A stretch of DNA of 64,000 nt from Brumimicrobium salinarum (lineage in GTDB: Bacteria; Bacteroidota; Bacteroidia; Flavobacteriales_D; Crocinitomicaceae): assembly GCF_002844555.1 (NCBI RefSeq), contig NZ_PJNI01000005.1, positions 1-64,000 of the forward strand. The letters run 5' to 3'. Position numbers and translations under genes: made by a program. Below the pieces are notes generated by a model. That model ran no database searches. It had not been told where the DNA came from and saw nothing but the letters and a program-made list of their open reading frames with translations. Shown here in pieces: positions 56,294-64,000 of the stretch (position 1 is its first letter; every line of letters starts with the position of its first letter).

Positions 56294-56314
56294 TATTTTT
56301 GCACAGAAATGTGC
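56294..56314 (+). promoter_or_regulatory. Promoter with overlapping palindrome before the dehydrogenase operon
   Basis: TATTTTTG (56294-56301) resembles a -7 box and is directly followed by GCACA-GAAA-TGTGC (56301-56314), a perfect inverted repeat that would cover the expected transcription start. The ATG at 56381 is 66 bp further on. Confidence 0.4.
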
Positions 56315-56380
56315 GTTCTTTTGATTATAGTACAAAAGTAGCCATTTGATTTTAATGAATGTGTAAAAAATCTTAATACA

Positions 56381-57477
56381 ATGATAGAAACAAGAAAATT
56401 AAGTGCTGAAGACCTGAAAAACAATCCTGTGATTGGAGCGATGGGTGAGTACGATCATGAGCAAATCTTATTTTGTAACGATAATGCAACAGGTTTAAAA
56501 GCTATTATTGCAATGCACAACACCACACTTGGACCAGCTTTAGGTGGAACAAGAATGTGGGTTTACAACAATGAGCTAGAAGCTTTAAACGATGTAATGC
56601 GTTTATCTAGAGGTATGACCTACAAGAATTCAATCTCTGGATTAAATTTAGGTGGAGGAAAAGCTGTTATCATTGGCGATTCAAAAAAATGAAATCAGAA
56701 GCACTCTTCCGTCGATTTGGAAAGTTTGTTGATAGTTTAGCTGGAAGATACATCACAGCTGAGGATGTAGGAATTTCTCCAATTGACATGACGTGGGTAA
56801 ATATGGAAACTGACCATGTAGTTGGACTACCAGGTAAAAGTGGTGACCCCTCTCCTATCACGGCGTTAGGAACGTATGTTGGTATGAAAGCATGTGCAAA
56901 AAAGCAATTTGGCAATGACAGTCTTTCAGGAAAAAAAGTAGCTGTTCAAGGTGTTGGTCACGTTGGTGAATACCTAGTAAAACATTTACGTGAAGAGAAT
57001 GCTGAAGTTTACATCTCAGATATTGATGAGGAAAGCTTAAAACATGTTTCTGATAAATATGGTGCAAAAGTAGTTGGCTTAGATGAGATTTATGATATTG
57101 ACATGGATATTTACGCTCCATGTGCGCTCGGTGCAACAGTAAATGATGATACGCTTTCACGTTTGAAATGTTCAATTATTGCTGGATCTGCAAATAACCA
57201 ATTAGAAGATGAAGTAAAACACGGTCAGGCTGTTTTGGACAAAGGCATTATTTACGCACCCGATTTTGCATTAAATGCTGGTGGAGTTATTAATGTATAT
57301 GCTGAATTGACAGATAACACTGCAGAATGGGCGCTACAAAAAGCTGAAGGAATTTATGATACAATTTATCAAATAATTGAACGTTCATCAAATGAAAATA
57401 TTCCTGCTTACGCCATTGCAAACAAGGTTGCTGAAGAAAGAATTGAAGCAGTAGGTAAAGTAAAATTATCTTATTAA
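56381..57477 (+). CDS. Glu/Leu/Phe/Val dehydrogenase, split by a frameshift at an A7 run
   Basis: Codons from 56381 to the stop TGA at 56690-56692 give the substrate-domain N-terminus ('[23 protein letters not shown]', '[12 protein letters not shown]'). The rest ('[26 protein letters not shown]', Rossmann '[17 protein letters not shown]', '[14 protein letters not shown]') continues in the -1 frame from 56689 to 57477. One extra A in the A7 run (56683-56689) joins them into a 365-residue enzyme, the family length. It would oxidatively deaminate leucine, valine or glutamate with NAD. The order dehydrogenase-nusB-DUF1573-yajC is typical of Flavobacteriales. Catalytic residues look intact, so the gene is unlikely to be old and dead. 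Confidence 0.85.
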
Positions 57478-57482
57478 AATCA

Positions 57483-58451
57483 ATGTTAAACAGAAGACAT
57501 CTAAGGATAAAGGTATTACAAACGCTTTACGCCTTTTCACAACGAGAAGACAAAGATTTCTTGTGGGCAAAAAAGGAATTGTTCAAAGCCATCGATCAAA
57601 TGTATGAGCTTTACGTCTCTTTACTTTTGTTGTTACCCGAATTAAAAGACAAGGCAGAGCACAGAATTGAGGAGAATAAAAAGAAAATGCTCCCCAAAGA
57701 TGAGGATATCAATCCTAATATGAAATTTTTCGATAATCAAATCATAAAGATTCTCGAAGAGAGTGCTGAGCTGCGTCACCAATCGGAAAATCTGAAAGCC
57801 AATTGGATGGGAGACGAAAAGCAGGAGCTAATTCGCAAAATGTACAATCACATTCGGGAATCTGAAGTGTATTTTGAATTCATGAACAATGAAAAATCTG
57901 GATTTGAAGAAGACAAAGCGTTTATGGTTCAGTTATTCAAAACTGAGATAGCGAATTTCCCACTTCTATATGATTTCTTAGAGGAGAAAAGCGTGTATTG
58001 GATTGACGATATTGATTTGGCTTGCGCCATGGTAATCAAAACGATAAAAAGCTTTCAGCCTGTGGATGAATCGGAGGAAGAAACGCAACAAAATAGTATT
58101 CTTCCGCTTTATAAACCACATGATGATGAGAAAGAATTCATCACTGATCTTTTAAGGCAGACCATTGGGTTACGTGATGAAAACTTGCAAATAATTGATG
58201 AGTTAACACAGAACTGGGAGTTAGATCGTATCGCAAAGATGGATGTTTTATTAATGGAGTTAGCCATTACAGAAATGGTTACTTTTAGCAATATCCCTAC
58301 AAAAGTTACACTGAATGAGTATATAGAGATTTCAAAATTTTATAGTACGCCGAAAAGTAACGTTTTTATTAACGGTGTTCTTGATAAAGCGATCTCTAAA
58401 CTTGAATCTCAAGGAAAAATTAACAAGATGGGACGCGGTCTCATGCAATAA
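57483..58451 (+). CDS. nusB: Transcription antitermination factor NusB (extended Bacteroidota form)
   Basis: 322 residues, versus about 140 in E. coli: a 'NRRHLRIKVLQTLYAFSQRE' start and the NusB core 'DRIAKMDVLLMELAITEMVTFSNIPTKVTLNEYIEISKFYSTPKSNVFINGVLDK' in segments at the C-terminus, with a long helical insertion between. It binds boxA RNA with S10. It lies 5 bp after the dehydrogenase and 9 bp before the DUF1573 gene, in one operon. Confidence 0.92.
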   Translation: MLNRRHLRIKVLQTLYAFSQREDKDFLWAKKELFKAIDQMYELYVSLLLLLPELKDKAEHRIEENKKKMLPKDEDINPNMKFFDNQIIKILEESAELRHQSENLKANWMGDEKQELIRKMYNHIRESEVYFEFMNNEKSGFEEDKAFMVQLFKTEIANFPLLYDFLEEKSVYWIDDIDLACAMVIKTIKSFQPVDESEEETQQNSILPLYKPHDDEKEFITDLLRQTIGLRDENLQIIDELTQNWELDRIAKMDVLLMELAITEMVTFSNIPTKVTLNEYIEISKFYSTPKSNVFINGVLDKAISKLESQGKINKMGRGLMQ

Positions 58452-58460
58452 ATAAAAAAT

Positions 58461-58862
58461 ATGAAAAGTATAATCATTTTATTATCGTTCTCACTTTTCC
58501 TTTTAGCATCTTGTGGAGAAGAGGAGAAAACCGAGGCTCAAATTGGTCAACACACTACTATTGAAGTAGAAGAAATGGTAAATGCTGGGTCGGTAGCAAA
58601 AGGAGAAGTTGTTGATTTTAAAATAGCGGTAAAAAACACGGGGGATTATCCATTAGTTATTGCCGATATTAAGCCAGCATGCAATTGTACAGTTTCAGAA
58701 TATGATCAAGCGCCAATTGCTGCGGGAGAAACAACGATTATAAAAGCATCAATCGACACGGATGCAATAGGAAAAGGTGTTGTCAAAAAACCAATCACAA
58801 TCTCTGCAAACACACGTCCATCAACTACGACGGTGATGCTGAAGGCAACAGTGATTGATTAA
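58461..58862 (+). CDS. DUF1573 domain lipoprotein
   Basis: 133 residues. A lipoprotein signal (lipobox 'LLASC', Cys18) and one DUF1573 domain ('[45 protein letters not shown]', about 49-93), an immunoglobulin-like fold common in Bacteroidota. The 'CNC' pair could be a disulphide or metal site. Function unknown. Co-transcribed with nusB and yajC. Confidence 0.9.
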   Translation: MKSIIILLSFSLFLLASCGEEEKTEAQIGQHTTIEVEEMVNAGSVAKGEVVDFKIAVKNTGDYPLVIADIKPACNCTVSEYDQAPIAAGETTIIKASIDTDAIGKGVVKKPITISANTRPSTTTVMLKATVID

Positions 58863-58891
58863 TTAATAATAAAAATTTAAAAAGTAAAGTT

Positions 58892-59179
58892 ATGGGTGAA
58901 GGAGGAATGCAATTAGTTATGTTATTACTCATCTTGGGTGTGTTTTATTTCTTTATGATTAGACCACAGATGAAAAAACAAAAAGAATTAAAAAAGTTTC
59001 GTGAGAGTTTAGCAGTAGGTGACAAGGTTGTAACAATCGGTGGAATACATGGAAAAGTATTAGAAATCAATGACACTAATATTTTGTTAAACTGTGAAGG
59101 AGGTTCAAAAATCCGCGTTGAAAAATCAGCGGTTTCTACGGGTATGGATGCGCAGCAAATCGCTCAAACCAACAAGTAA
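58892..59179 (+). CDS. yajC: Preprotein translocase subunit YajC
   Basis: 95 residues: one transmembrane helix (about 5-23, '[19 protein letters not shown]'), then the conserved '[32 protein letters not shown]' and '[13 protein letters not shown]'. It associates with SecDF to aid secretion. Last gene of the dehydrogenase-nusB operon, 29 bp after the DUF1573 gene. Confidence 0.93.
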   Translation: MGEGGMQLVMLLLILGVFYFFMIRPQMKKQKELKKFRESLAVGDKVVTIGGIHGKVLEINDTNILLNCEGGSKIRVEKSAVSTGMDAQQIAQTNK

Positions 59180-59315
59180 GAACCGAGTGATGTCTTATTA
59201 GGTAATTACTACCATTTAATTAGACAAAATAAAATTGAGGTCTCAAAAAAAGATTTTGATGTGGGAATTTGGTAACAGAAGATGATTTAATTTCTGTTTC
59301 ATTCTTATTCAAAAT

Positions 59316-60001
59316 TTATTTTTGAGACTTTCTTTTTTCCCGTTTTTCTTTTCTCTTTTCACGTTTTTGTTTTCTCAAGCGTTTACGGGTTTTCTTTTTT
59401 TGTGCTCTATATTCTTTTTGATTTATTTTGTGCTGTTCCTTATCGATTTTTTCAAAGTCGGGGTCGAAATCGACATTTCCTTGAAGAATATCTTGAACGA
59501 CGCATTCTAAGACAAAATCATCTGTATTGGGCTTATATTTTACATCTAATTCTTGGTCAAAAAAACCAGCCAATCCTGTATAAAGAGAAGATTGAAATCC
59601 GTTTTTATATTTTTTAATGATTTCTGCAACGGTCATTCCAGTTTCGCGATGTATTAATTTGGTGAGTACCTTACCTTCAGAAATATATAAGTCTTTCAAT
59701 AAATATTTAAAATCATCTTTTAGCGCCTTATGTGTTTTACGCATTAGTTTCTTTTTCTTTCTATTTTTTTCAATACTTTCTAATTCTTGATCTAAAGAAT
59801 CAATAATTCTGGCGGCTTCTAAAACCAAAGGATATACGCGTCTCACCCTTCTTAAAGCAATTCTATATTGACGGTTAAAATCCTGAGGCATATTAAACTC
59901 CTCGTATACCTGAAGTCTTTGAATTGTGGTATCTTTTTCATCCTTTTGTGTATGTGCAAAAGTGACAAAAAGTAAAAAAAGAAAATTAATAACTTATTCA
60001 T
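59316..60001 (-). CDS. DUF4294 protein, signal-peptide region frameshifted
   Basis: From ATG 59891 the sequence is a 191-residue DUF4294 domain ('RQYRIALRRVRRVYPLVLEAARIIDSL', 'DLYISEGKVLTKLIHRETGMTVAEII', 'FDQELDVKYKPNTDDFVLECVVQDI' in segments) with a Lys/Arg-rich tail. In-frame sequence continues upstream to 'FVTFAHTQKDEKDTTIQRLQ', a signal-cleavage region. It has no start in that frame: the ATG at 60001 (MNKLLIFFF) meets it only if a run of seven T (minus strand, 59974-59980) were eight. That gives a 228-residue secreted protein. Role unknown. Confidence 0.7.
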
Positions 60002-60064
60002 TTGGAATATATTGAAATTTTGAGGTATATTTATTTATAATTATTAATTTACAAATACTCTGCC

Positions 60065-60544
60065 ATGAAAACAAAACATACCTATTTTTTATTGGTTTTA
60101 TCTTTCATTTTTGTTTTTACATCTTGTAAAAGTGAAGAGCCTCCTATTGAAAAAGAAGTAGAACAAGAAACTGAGGTGGCTGAAAAAAGTACAGCTATTG
60201 AAGAAACCCAAACAATTGATTCAGTAGATACAGATGCAGATATAGACACCATTACACAAGTTTATAAAGATCCTGAAATTCAGGAAGCACATGTTGAAAT
60301 CGTTAAAAAGTATGGTGAACAATGGGACTTTTGTACATGTATTGTAAAAAGCGACTCAGTCAACACGGCGCTCATGGAAGCATCTGATGATGATTTTGAT
60401 AAAGTCATGGAGCGCTCTGATTTTATTGATAATAAATGTAAAGGTCTATTGATTCAGCCTAATGCGACGCCTGAAGATCGATATAAACACGAAAAGAAAG
60501 TTAAAGGATGTTTAGATTCAGCAAAACAAAAATTGAACACATAA
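60065..60544 (+). CDS. Hypothetical lipoprotein
   Basis: 159 residues. Lipoprotein signal ending 'FVFTSC' (Cys20), an acidic Glu/Thr-rich linker (about 24-70), and a helical region 'EAHVEIVKKYGEQWDFCTCIVKSDSVNTAL' with paired Cys ('CTC'), then further Cys in 'NKCKGLL' and 'VKGCLDS', suggesting two disulphides. No known family recognised. Convergent with the DsrE-like gene, separated by an inverted-repeat stretch. Confidence 0.7.
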   Translation: MKTKHTYFLLVLSFIFVFTSCKSEEPPIEKEVEQETEVAEKSTAIEETQTIDSVDTDADIDTITQVYKDPEIQEAHVEIVKKYGEQWDFCTCIVKSDSVNTALMEASDDDFDKVMERSDFIDNKCKGLLIQPNATPEDRYKHEKKVKGCLDSAKQKLNT

Positions 60545-60564
60545 AATTTATGTTTAACAGCTAA

Positions 60565-60720
60565 ATTTAAAGGCCCAGGCGGAAATGGAAAGCTTGCTGA
60601 ACGCGTTGGTTTATTGACCACCGCAAAAATAAAGCGACTTTAGAAGCTCTTATTTTTACGTAGGGTCAAAACCAACGAGAAAGCAACTTGAAATTGGAGA
60701 CAGATTAAAGGCCCCCAAAA
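60565..60720. repeat. Large imperfect inverted repeat between convergent genes
   Basis: CGTTGGTTTATTGACC with CGCAAAAATAA on the left pairs with TTATTTTTACG and GGTCAAAACCAACG on the right, around GCGACTTTAGAAGC. Weaker matches extend outward (AAGCTTGCT / AGCAAC region, AAAGGCCC on both ends). It could be a bidirectional terminator, a decayed element or a structured RNA. Confidence 0.6.
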
Positions 60721-60724
60721 AATC

Positions 60725-61174
60725 TTAAGGAATCACCAAATTATATCCTAAAGCTTGTAATTCAAAAATCCTAACATAAGCGTCATCTACCTCTTTAAAG
60801 CCTTTAGGTAAATCTGATGCTTTTACGCCTAATTTATCCATGGCAACAGAACATACTGTCACCGATAAATCTTCGTCCATATATTTGGATAGGAAGCTCG
60901 ATAACTCCTTGTTTTCAGCAATGTCTTTTACAACCATTCCCCAAATCACGATTTCGTAATTATCGAACTTTACTCCGTTAGCTTTCATTTGTTCGTACAT
61001 CATAAATGCAGAACGCAATGGTCGCTCTTGGGAAACGCCAAAACCTAGATTAGGTGTGGTATTTAAGGTTTCTACTACTGATTTTTCGATTTTCGGAACT
61101 TCATTTTGAGCTATTCCAAAAGTTGTAAACATCAATGCACCTGCTAAACTTAATAATTGAATTGTTTTTCTCAT
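60725..61174 (-). CDS. Exported DsrE-family protein
   Basis: 149 residues. A signal peptide ('LSLAGALMFTTFGIAQ') precedes a DsrE/F-like domain: 'RPLRSAFMMYEQMKANGVKFDNYEIVIWGMVVKDIAENKELSSFL' and 'SVTVCSVAMDKLGVKASDLPKGF', with the Cys of the sulfur-relay family ('TVCSVAMD', about 107). Family members carry sulfur or act as redox proteins; the export signal suggests a periplasmic role. Single gene. Confidence 0.85.
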   Translation of the reverse strand: MRKTIQLLSLAGALMFTTFGIAQNEVPKIEKSVVETLNTTPNLGFGVSQERPLRSAFMMYEQMKANGVKFDNYEIVIWGMVVKDIAENKELSSFLSKYMDEDLSVTVCSVAMDKLGVKASDLPKGFKEVDDAYVRIFELQALGYNLVIP

Positions 61175-61296
61175 CGTCTCTTATTTATTTTGTTAAAAAA
61201 TAAAGAAAGCCAATAAACAAAGCTTAAACGGTAACAAATGTTACCTATTAATCCGTATGAATGACAGCGAGGTTATTTTTAAATAAAGTTCCTCTC

Positions 61297-62517
61297 TTAC
61301 TTCAATGCAAAATGCTTTTCTGCTTTTTCGGCAATCTGCCCTCCAATTGCTAAGGAAGCTGTTGCGGCGGGCGAAGGGGCATTTAACACGTGAATAGAAT
61401 GTCCGTGGTATTCAATTCTAAAATCGTCTCTGGTGTCTCCGTCTTGTCCTAACAACAATGCTCTAACTCCTGATCTTCCTGGACGTAAATCATCCATTTC
61501 TAAAGTTGGAATTAAGCCTTGTAATGTTTTTAAGAATAGCTTTTTAGAAAACGCTCTACGGTATTCGTTGATTCCGAATTTCATGTTGTTGAAGAATAAT
61601 TTCCAAGTTCCTCCATAAGCCAAAGCATCAAATGAATCTTTTAAATTGAAATCGGTCTTTCCATACCCTTCTCTTTTAAAAGTGAAAACTGCATTTGGAC
61701 CACACTCTGTTTCTCCGTCTGTCATTCTTGTAAAGTGAACGCCTAAGAATGGAAAATCTGGATTGGGAACAGGATAAATTAAGTTCTTAACTTTATGTTT
61801 CGCTTGGTCGGTGAGTTCATAATAATCCCCCCTAAACCCAACGACTTGTTCTTTCAGTTTCACACCATCTTTACGCGCCAGACGGTCGGCTTGCAATCCA
61901 GCACAGAAAATTAAATGTTTAGCTTTAAACTTTTGTGTTGCTCCAACAACTGTGGAGTAATCATCATGTTTTTCAACGCCAATCACTTCTTGACCTAAAA
62001 CAGTTTTGGAATTACTGTTCATTCCTTCCGCATTGGCAATCATTTTTTCTGTGGCATCACGGTAATCAATAATTCCGGTACATGGAACCCAAATTCCGCC
62101 GATACCTTCTACGAAAGGTTCATGTTCCTTAATTTGGTCGGCATTAATTTTCTCAATTCCTTCGGTATTATTGGCAATTCCATTATCGAAAATCTTGTCC
62201 ATAAATGGCAGTTCACTTTGCTTTGTTGCCACTACAACTTTCCCACATACATCATGCGGCACCTTGTTTTCTTTGGCAAAATCAACCAATTCATGTCGAC
62301 CTTTTACGCAGTTTTCCGCTTTTAAAGAACCAGGTTTGTAGTACAATCCCGAGTGAATCACACCAGAATTGTTTCCTGTTTGGTGATCTGCAAAACGCTT
62401 TTCCTTTTCAATGAGAATGATGTTCAACTCAGGATTGCGTTTTTGAAGCTTATAAAATGTTGCGGCTCCAACGATTCCTCCTCCAATTATTGCGATGTCG
62501 TAAACTTGATTTTCCAC
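61297..62517 (-). CDS. lhgO: L-2-hydroxyglutarate oxidase
   Basis: 406 residues of the FAD-dependent DadA-like family: 'AIIGGGIVGAATFYKLQKR' (9-27), 'HQTGNNSGVIHSGLYYKPGSLKA' (about 46-68, the LhgO/L2HGDH hallmark), 'CAGLQADRLAR' and the C-terminal 'HVLNAPSPAATASLAIGGQIAEK'. It oxidises L-2-hydroxyglutarate to 2-oxoglutarate with O2 or quinone, a metabolite repair step. Transcribed divergently from the AtoE-like gene, 267 bp away. Confidence 0.93.
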   Translation of the reverse strand: MENQVYDIAIIGGGIVGAATFYKLQKRNPELNIILIEKEKRFADHQTGNNSGVIHSGLYYKPGSLKAENCVKGRHELVDFAKENKVPHDVCGKVVVATKQSELPFMDKIFDNGIANNTEGIEKINADQIKEHEPFVEGIGGIWVPCTGIIDYRDATEKMIANAEGMNSNSKTVLGQEVIGVEKHDDYSTVVGATQKFKAKHLIFCAGLQADRLARKDGVKLKEQVVGFRGDYYELTDQAKHKVKNLIYPVPNPDFPFLGVHFTRMTDGETECGPNAVFTFKREGYGKTDFNLKDSFDALAYGGTWKLFFNNMKFGINEYRRAFSKKLFLKTLQGLIPTLEMDDLRPGRSGVRALLLGQDGDTRDDFRIEYHGHSIHVLNAPSPAATASLAIGGQIAEKAEKHFALK

Positions 62518-62784
62518 GTAAATGATTTTTTACAAAAGTAACTATTTCGCAATTGATAATCGTTAATTAGCAATTGATAATTGGAGTTTGTCTGGAATGT
62601 GGCTGGATTTCCGATTAGTTTAGAATATGTTATTGGACTGTTGTTGTTCATTCCTCTCCCAACTACGCTCTATTCGCTAAAATCAGACTAGAACAAAAAT
62701 AATAATAATCAAAGCATCTAACTCGCCTATAAATCCACATTTTTTTCAGTACTTTCACCTCACTTTTACTTCGAAATCAAAGGC

Positions 62785-64000
62785 ATGAATAATTCAGAAA
62801 AACAATCACATAAAGCTGTGGAAATTTTTAAACGGATTTTACCAAGTCCATTTACCATTGCAATTTTATTGACGATTCTCACCTTGTTGATTGCTCAGGT
62901 TTTCACTAAACCAAGCGAGACTTCTCATGGTCAATATTTTATGCAATTGATGCTCGATTGGGAGCAAGGACTTTGGGATGATTCGGGTGGTGGATTGTAT
63001 TTTGCTTTTCAAATGATGCTGATCTTGGTTTTGGGTCATATTTTGGCCTTGACTCCAGCTGTTGATGGACTGATTCAGCGATTAATTAAATACTGTACTT
63101 CTACCTCATCAAGTGTGGTTATCGTTTCTCTGGGTGCTATCACCATGGGATTATTGAACTGGGGATTAGGCTTAATTTTCGGGGCAATTATCGCACGAAA
63201 AGTTGGAGAAAAATTTGCCTTCGAAAACAAGGCGATTAATTATGGTTTGGTGGGTGCTGCAGGATATGCAACAATGATGGTTTGGCATGCTGGATTATCG
63301 GGAAGCGCCACCACGAAGTCTATGGAGGAAGGTTACATTCCTGCGTTGATGCAAGAAATGGATATCGCCGGAGACTTTCCCAACAGTATTCCTTTTGAAG
63401 CCACAATTGGATCTGGATTAAACATTACGATGATTGTCAGTTGTCTGATTGTGATTCCTTTGTTTTTATATTGGTTGTCAAAAAAAGTAAAATCTGAAGC
63501 TGTCCCACAATTCAATACAACAACTCAAAAAGAAGAGAAAACTGCCAAAAACACATTAAAAGGAGCTGAAAAACTAGATTTCAGTAAGATTTTAGGAATG
63601 GGACTAGGGATTGGTATTTTGCTAGTCGGTGTTTTTAAAGCTTTTACTTATACTGGACAAAGCTCCTTGGGTTTTATTCAGCTGAATTTCATCAACTTGA
63701 TGTTTTTGGGATTGGCCTTAACTCTGCATCAAACGATTAGCAATTTTAGTAAAGCATTGCAGGAAGCCATTGGAGATATTTCTGGAATTTTAATTCAATT
63801 TCCATTCTATTTTGGAATTCTCGCCTTGATGAAAAGCAGCGGATTAATCGTACTTTTTTCTGATGGAATAACGTCTGTTGCCAACGCTTATACTTTGCCT
63901 CTGTTTACTTTTATCAGTGCCGGAGTAGTCAACTTCTTTGTTCCTAGCGGTGGCGGACAATGGGCAATTCAAGGACCAATCATTATTGAAACGGTTCAAC
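62785..64000 (+). CDS. atoE: Short-chain fatty acid transporter, AtoE/TIGR00366 type (partial)
   Basis: Starts ATG 62785 and runs open to the right edge, giving 405 residues of a longer protein. About nine hydrophobic segments; family-specific 'FKRILPSPFTIAILLTILT' at the start, 'LTPAVDGLIQRLIKYCTS', 'LLNWGLGLIFGAIIARKVG', 'HAGLSGSATT', and 'FFVPSGGGQWAIQGPII' near the end, matching short-chain fatty acid (acetoacetate/butyrate) permeases. It should import short-chain fatty acids across the inner membrane. It lies outside the usual ORF listing because the stop is beyond the window. Confidence 0.85.
   Translation, partial: MNNSEKQSHKAVEIFKRILPSPFTIAILLTILTLLIAQVFTKPSETSHGQYFMQLMLDWEQGLWDDSGGGLYFAFQMMLILVLGHILALTPAVDGLIQRLIKYCTSTSSSVVIVSLGAITMGLLNWGLGLIFGAIIARKVGEKFAFENKAINYGLVGAAGYATMMVWHAGLSGSATTKSMEEGYIPALMQEMDIAGDFPNSIPFEATIGSGLNITMIVSCLIVIPLFLYWLSKKVKSEAVPQFNTTTQKEEKTAKNTLKGAEKLDFSKILGMGLGIGILLVGVFKAFTYTGQSSLGFIQLNFINLMFLGLALTLHQTISNFSKALQEAIGDISGILIQFPFYFGILALMKSSGLIVLFSDGITSVANAYTLPLFTFISAGVVNFFVPSGGGQWAIQGPIIIETVQ

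Noticed and set aside
1-64000. tRNA, rRNA and prophage genes
   Set aside because: No cloverleaf with intact TTC and anticodon arms, no rRNA-like stretch and no phage structural genes were recognised by eye.

Overview
The window looks like chromosomal DNA from an AT-rich member of the Bacteroidota, most probably the order Flavobacteriales. The support is: many lipoprotein and signal-peptide genes, a 289-residue RpoD, an N-terminally extended NusB, a PorE-like OmpA/PD40/TPR protein, remnants of a type IX secretion (T9SS) sorting domain, promoters of the form TTG-N19-20-TAnnTTTG, and little use of Shine-Dalgarno sites. I found no rRNA, tRNA, prophage, CRISPR array or complete insertion sequence. 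Most of the window is core metabolism and cell maintenance; accessory DNA is confined to a few short stretches.

Layout. 1-3.1 kb (minus): a beta-propeller-like surface protein cut by the window edge, then a DUF4956/VTC-domain pair. 3.3-6.7 kb (plus): cytidine deaminase, pyruvate dehydrogenase E1 alpha and E2, and a stand-alone FeoA. 7.2-12.4 kb: small lipoproteins, a ZIP metal transporter, a SOUL protein, an outer-membrane protein and an S41 peptidase, with one MITE-like repeat. 12.8-18.2 kb: a YhaO/YhaN (SbcD/SbcC-like) pair followed by a CopG/MazF toxin-antitoxin. 18.3-26.2 kb: fabD, then a seven-gene minus-strand operon for nucleotide sugars (rfbB, a TviB-type dehydrogenase, WbpB/WbpD/WbpE-like enzymes, UDP-glucuronate decarboxylase) and a CpsB-type phosphatase. 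26.5-38.9 kb: ffh, meaB, dapD, rpoD, dnaX, rplS, a GH25 lysozyme, MenF and a hotdog thioesterase, murB and a serine palmitoyltransferase-like enzyme. 39.0-42.4 kb: a decayed stretch (T9SS-domain and TolC remnants), a CDP-alcohol phosphatidyltransferase, a GNAT enzyme and the second MITE copy. 42.4-50.6 kb: thiolase, TPR and PorE-like proteins, a GlcD-type oxidase and a five-gene minus-strand operon that looks like a nitrosative/oxidative stress set (cupin, truncated haemoglobin, Tpx, small protein, hemerythrin). 50.6-64 kb: uvrA, an ABC exporter, a Glu/Leu-type dehydrogenase with nusB, a DUF1573 lipoprotein and yajC, then DUF4294, DsrE, lhgO and an AtoE-like transporter cut by the right edge.

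The most interesting signals are: (1) dnaX is split at a run of nine A into a gamma-like 372-residue product and an out-of-frame tau tail, resembling known dnaX slippage; (2) three other genes (a TRL-like gene, the Glu/Leu dehydrogenase and the DUF4294 gene) are each put back in frame by one extra base in a 7-nt A/T run, which means either systematic homopolymer under-calling or widespread slippage; (3) there are two copies of a MITE-like element with 47-bp terminal inverted repeats and 4-bp target duplications; (4) a palindrome precedes the stress operon; (5) the YhaN-like ATPase has a membrane hairpin where SbcC/Rad50 carries its zinc hook, plus a long unexplained C-terminal extension.
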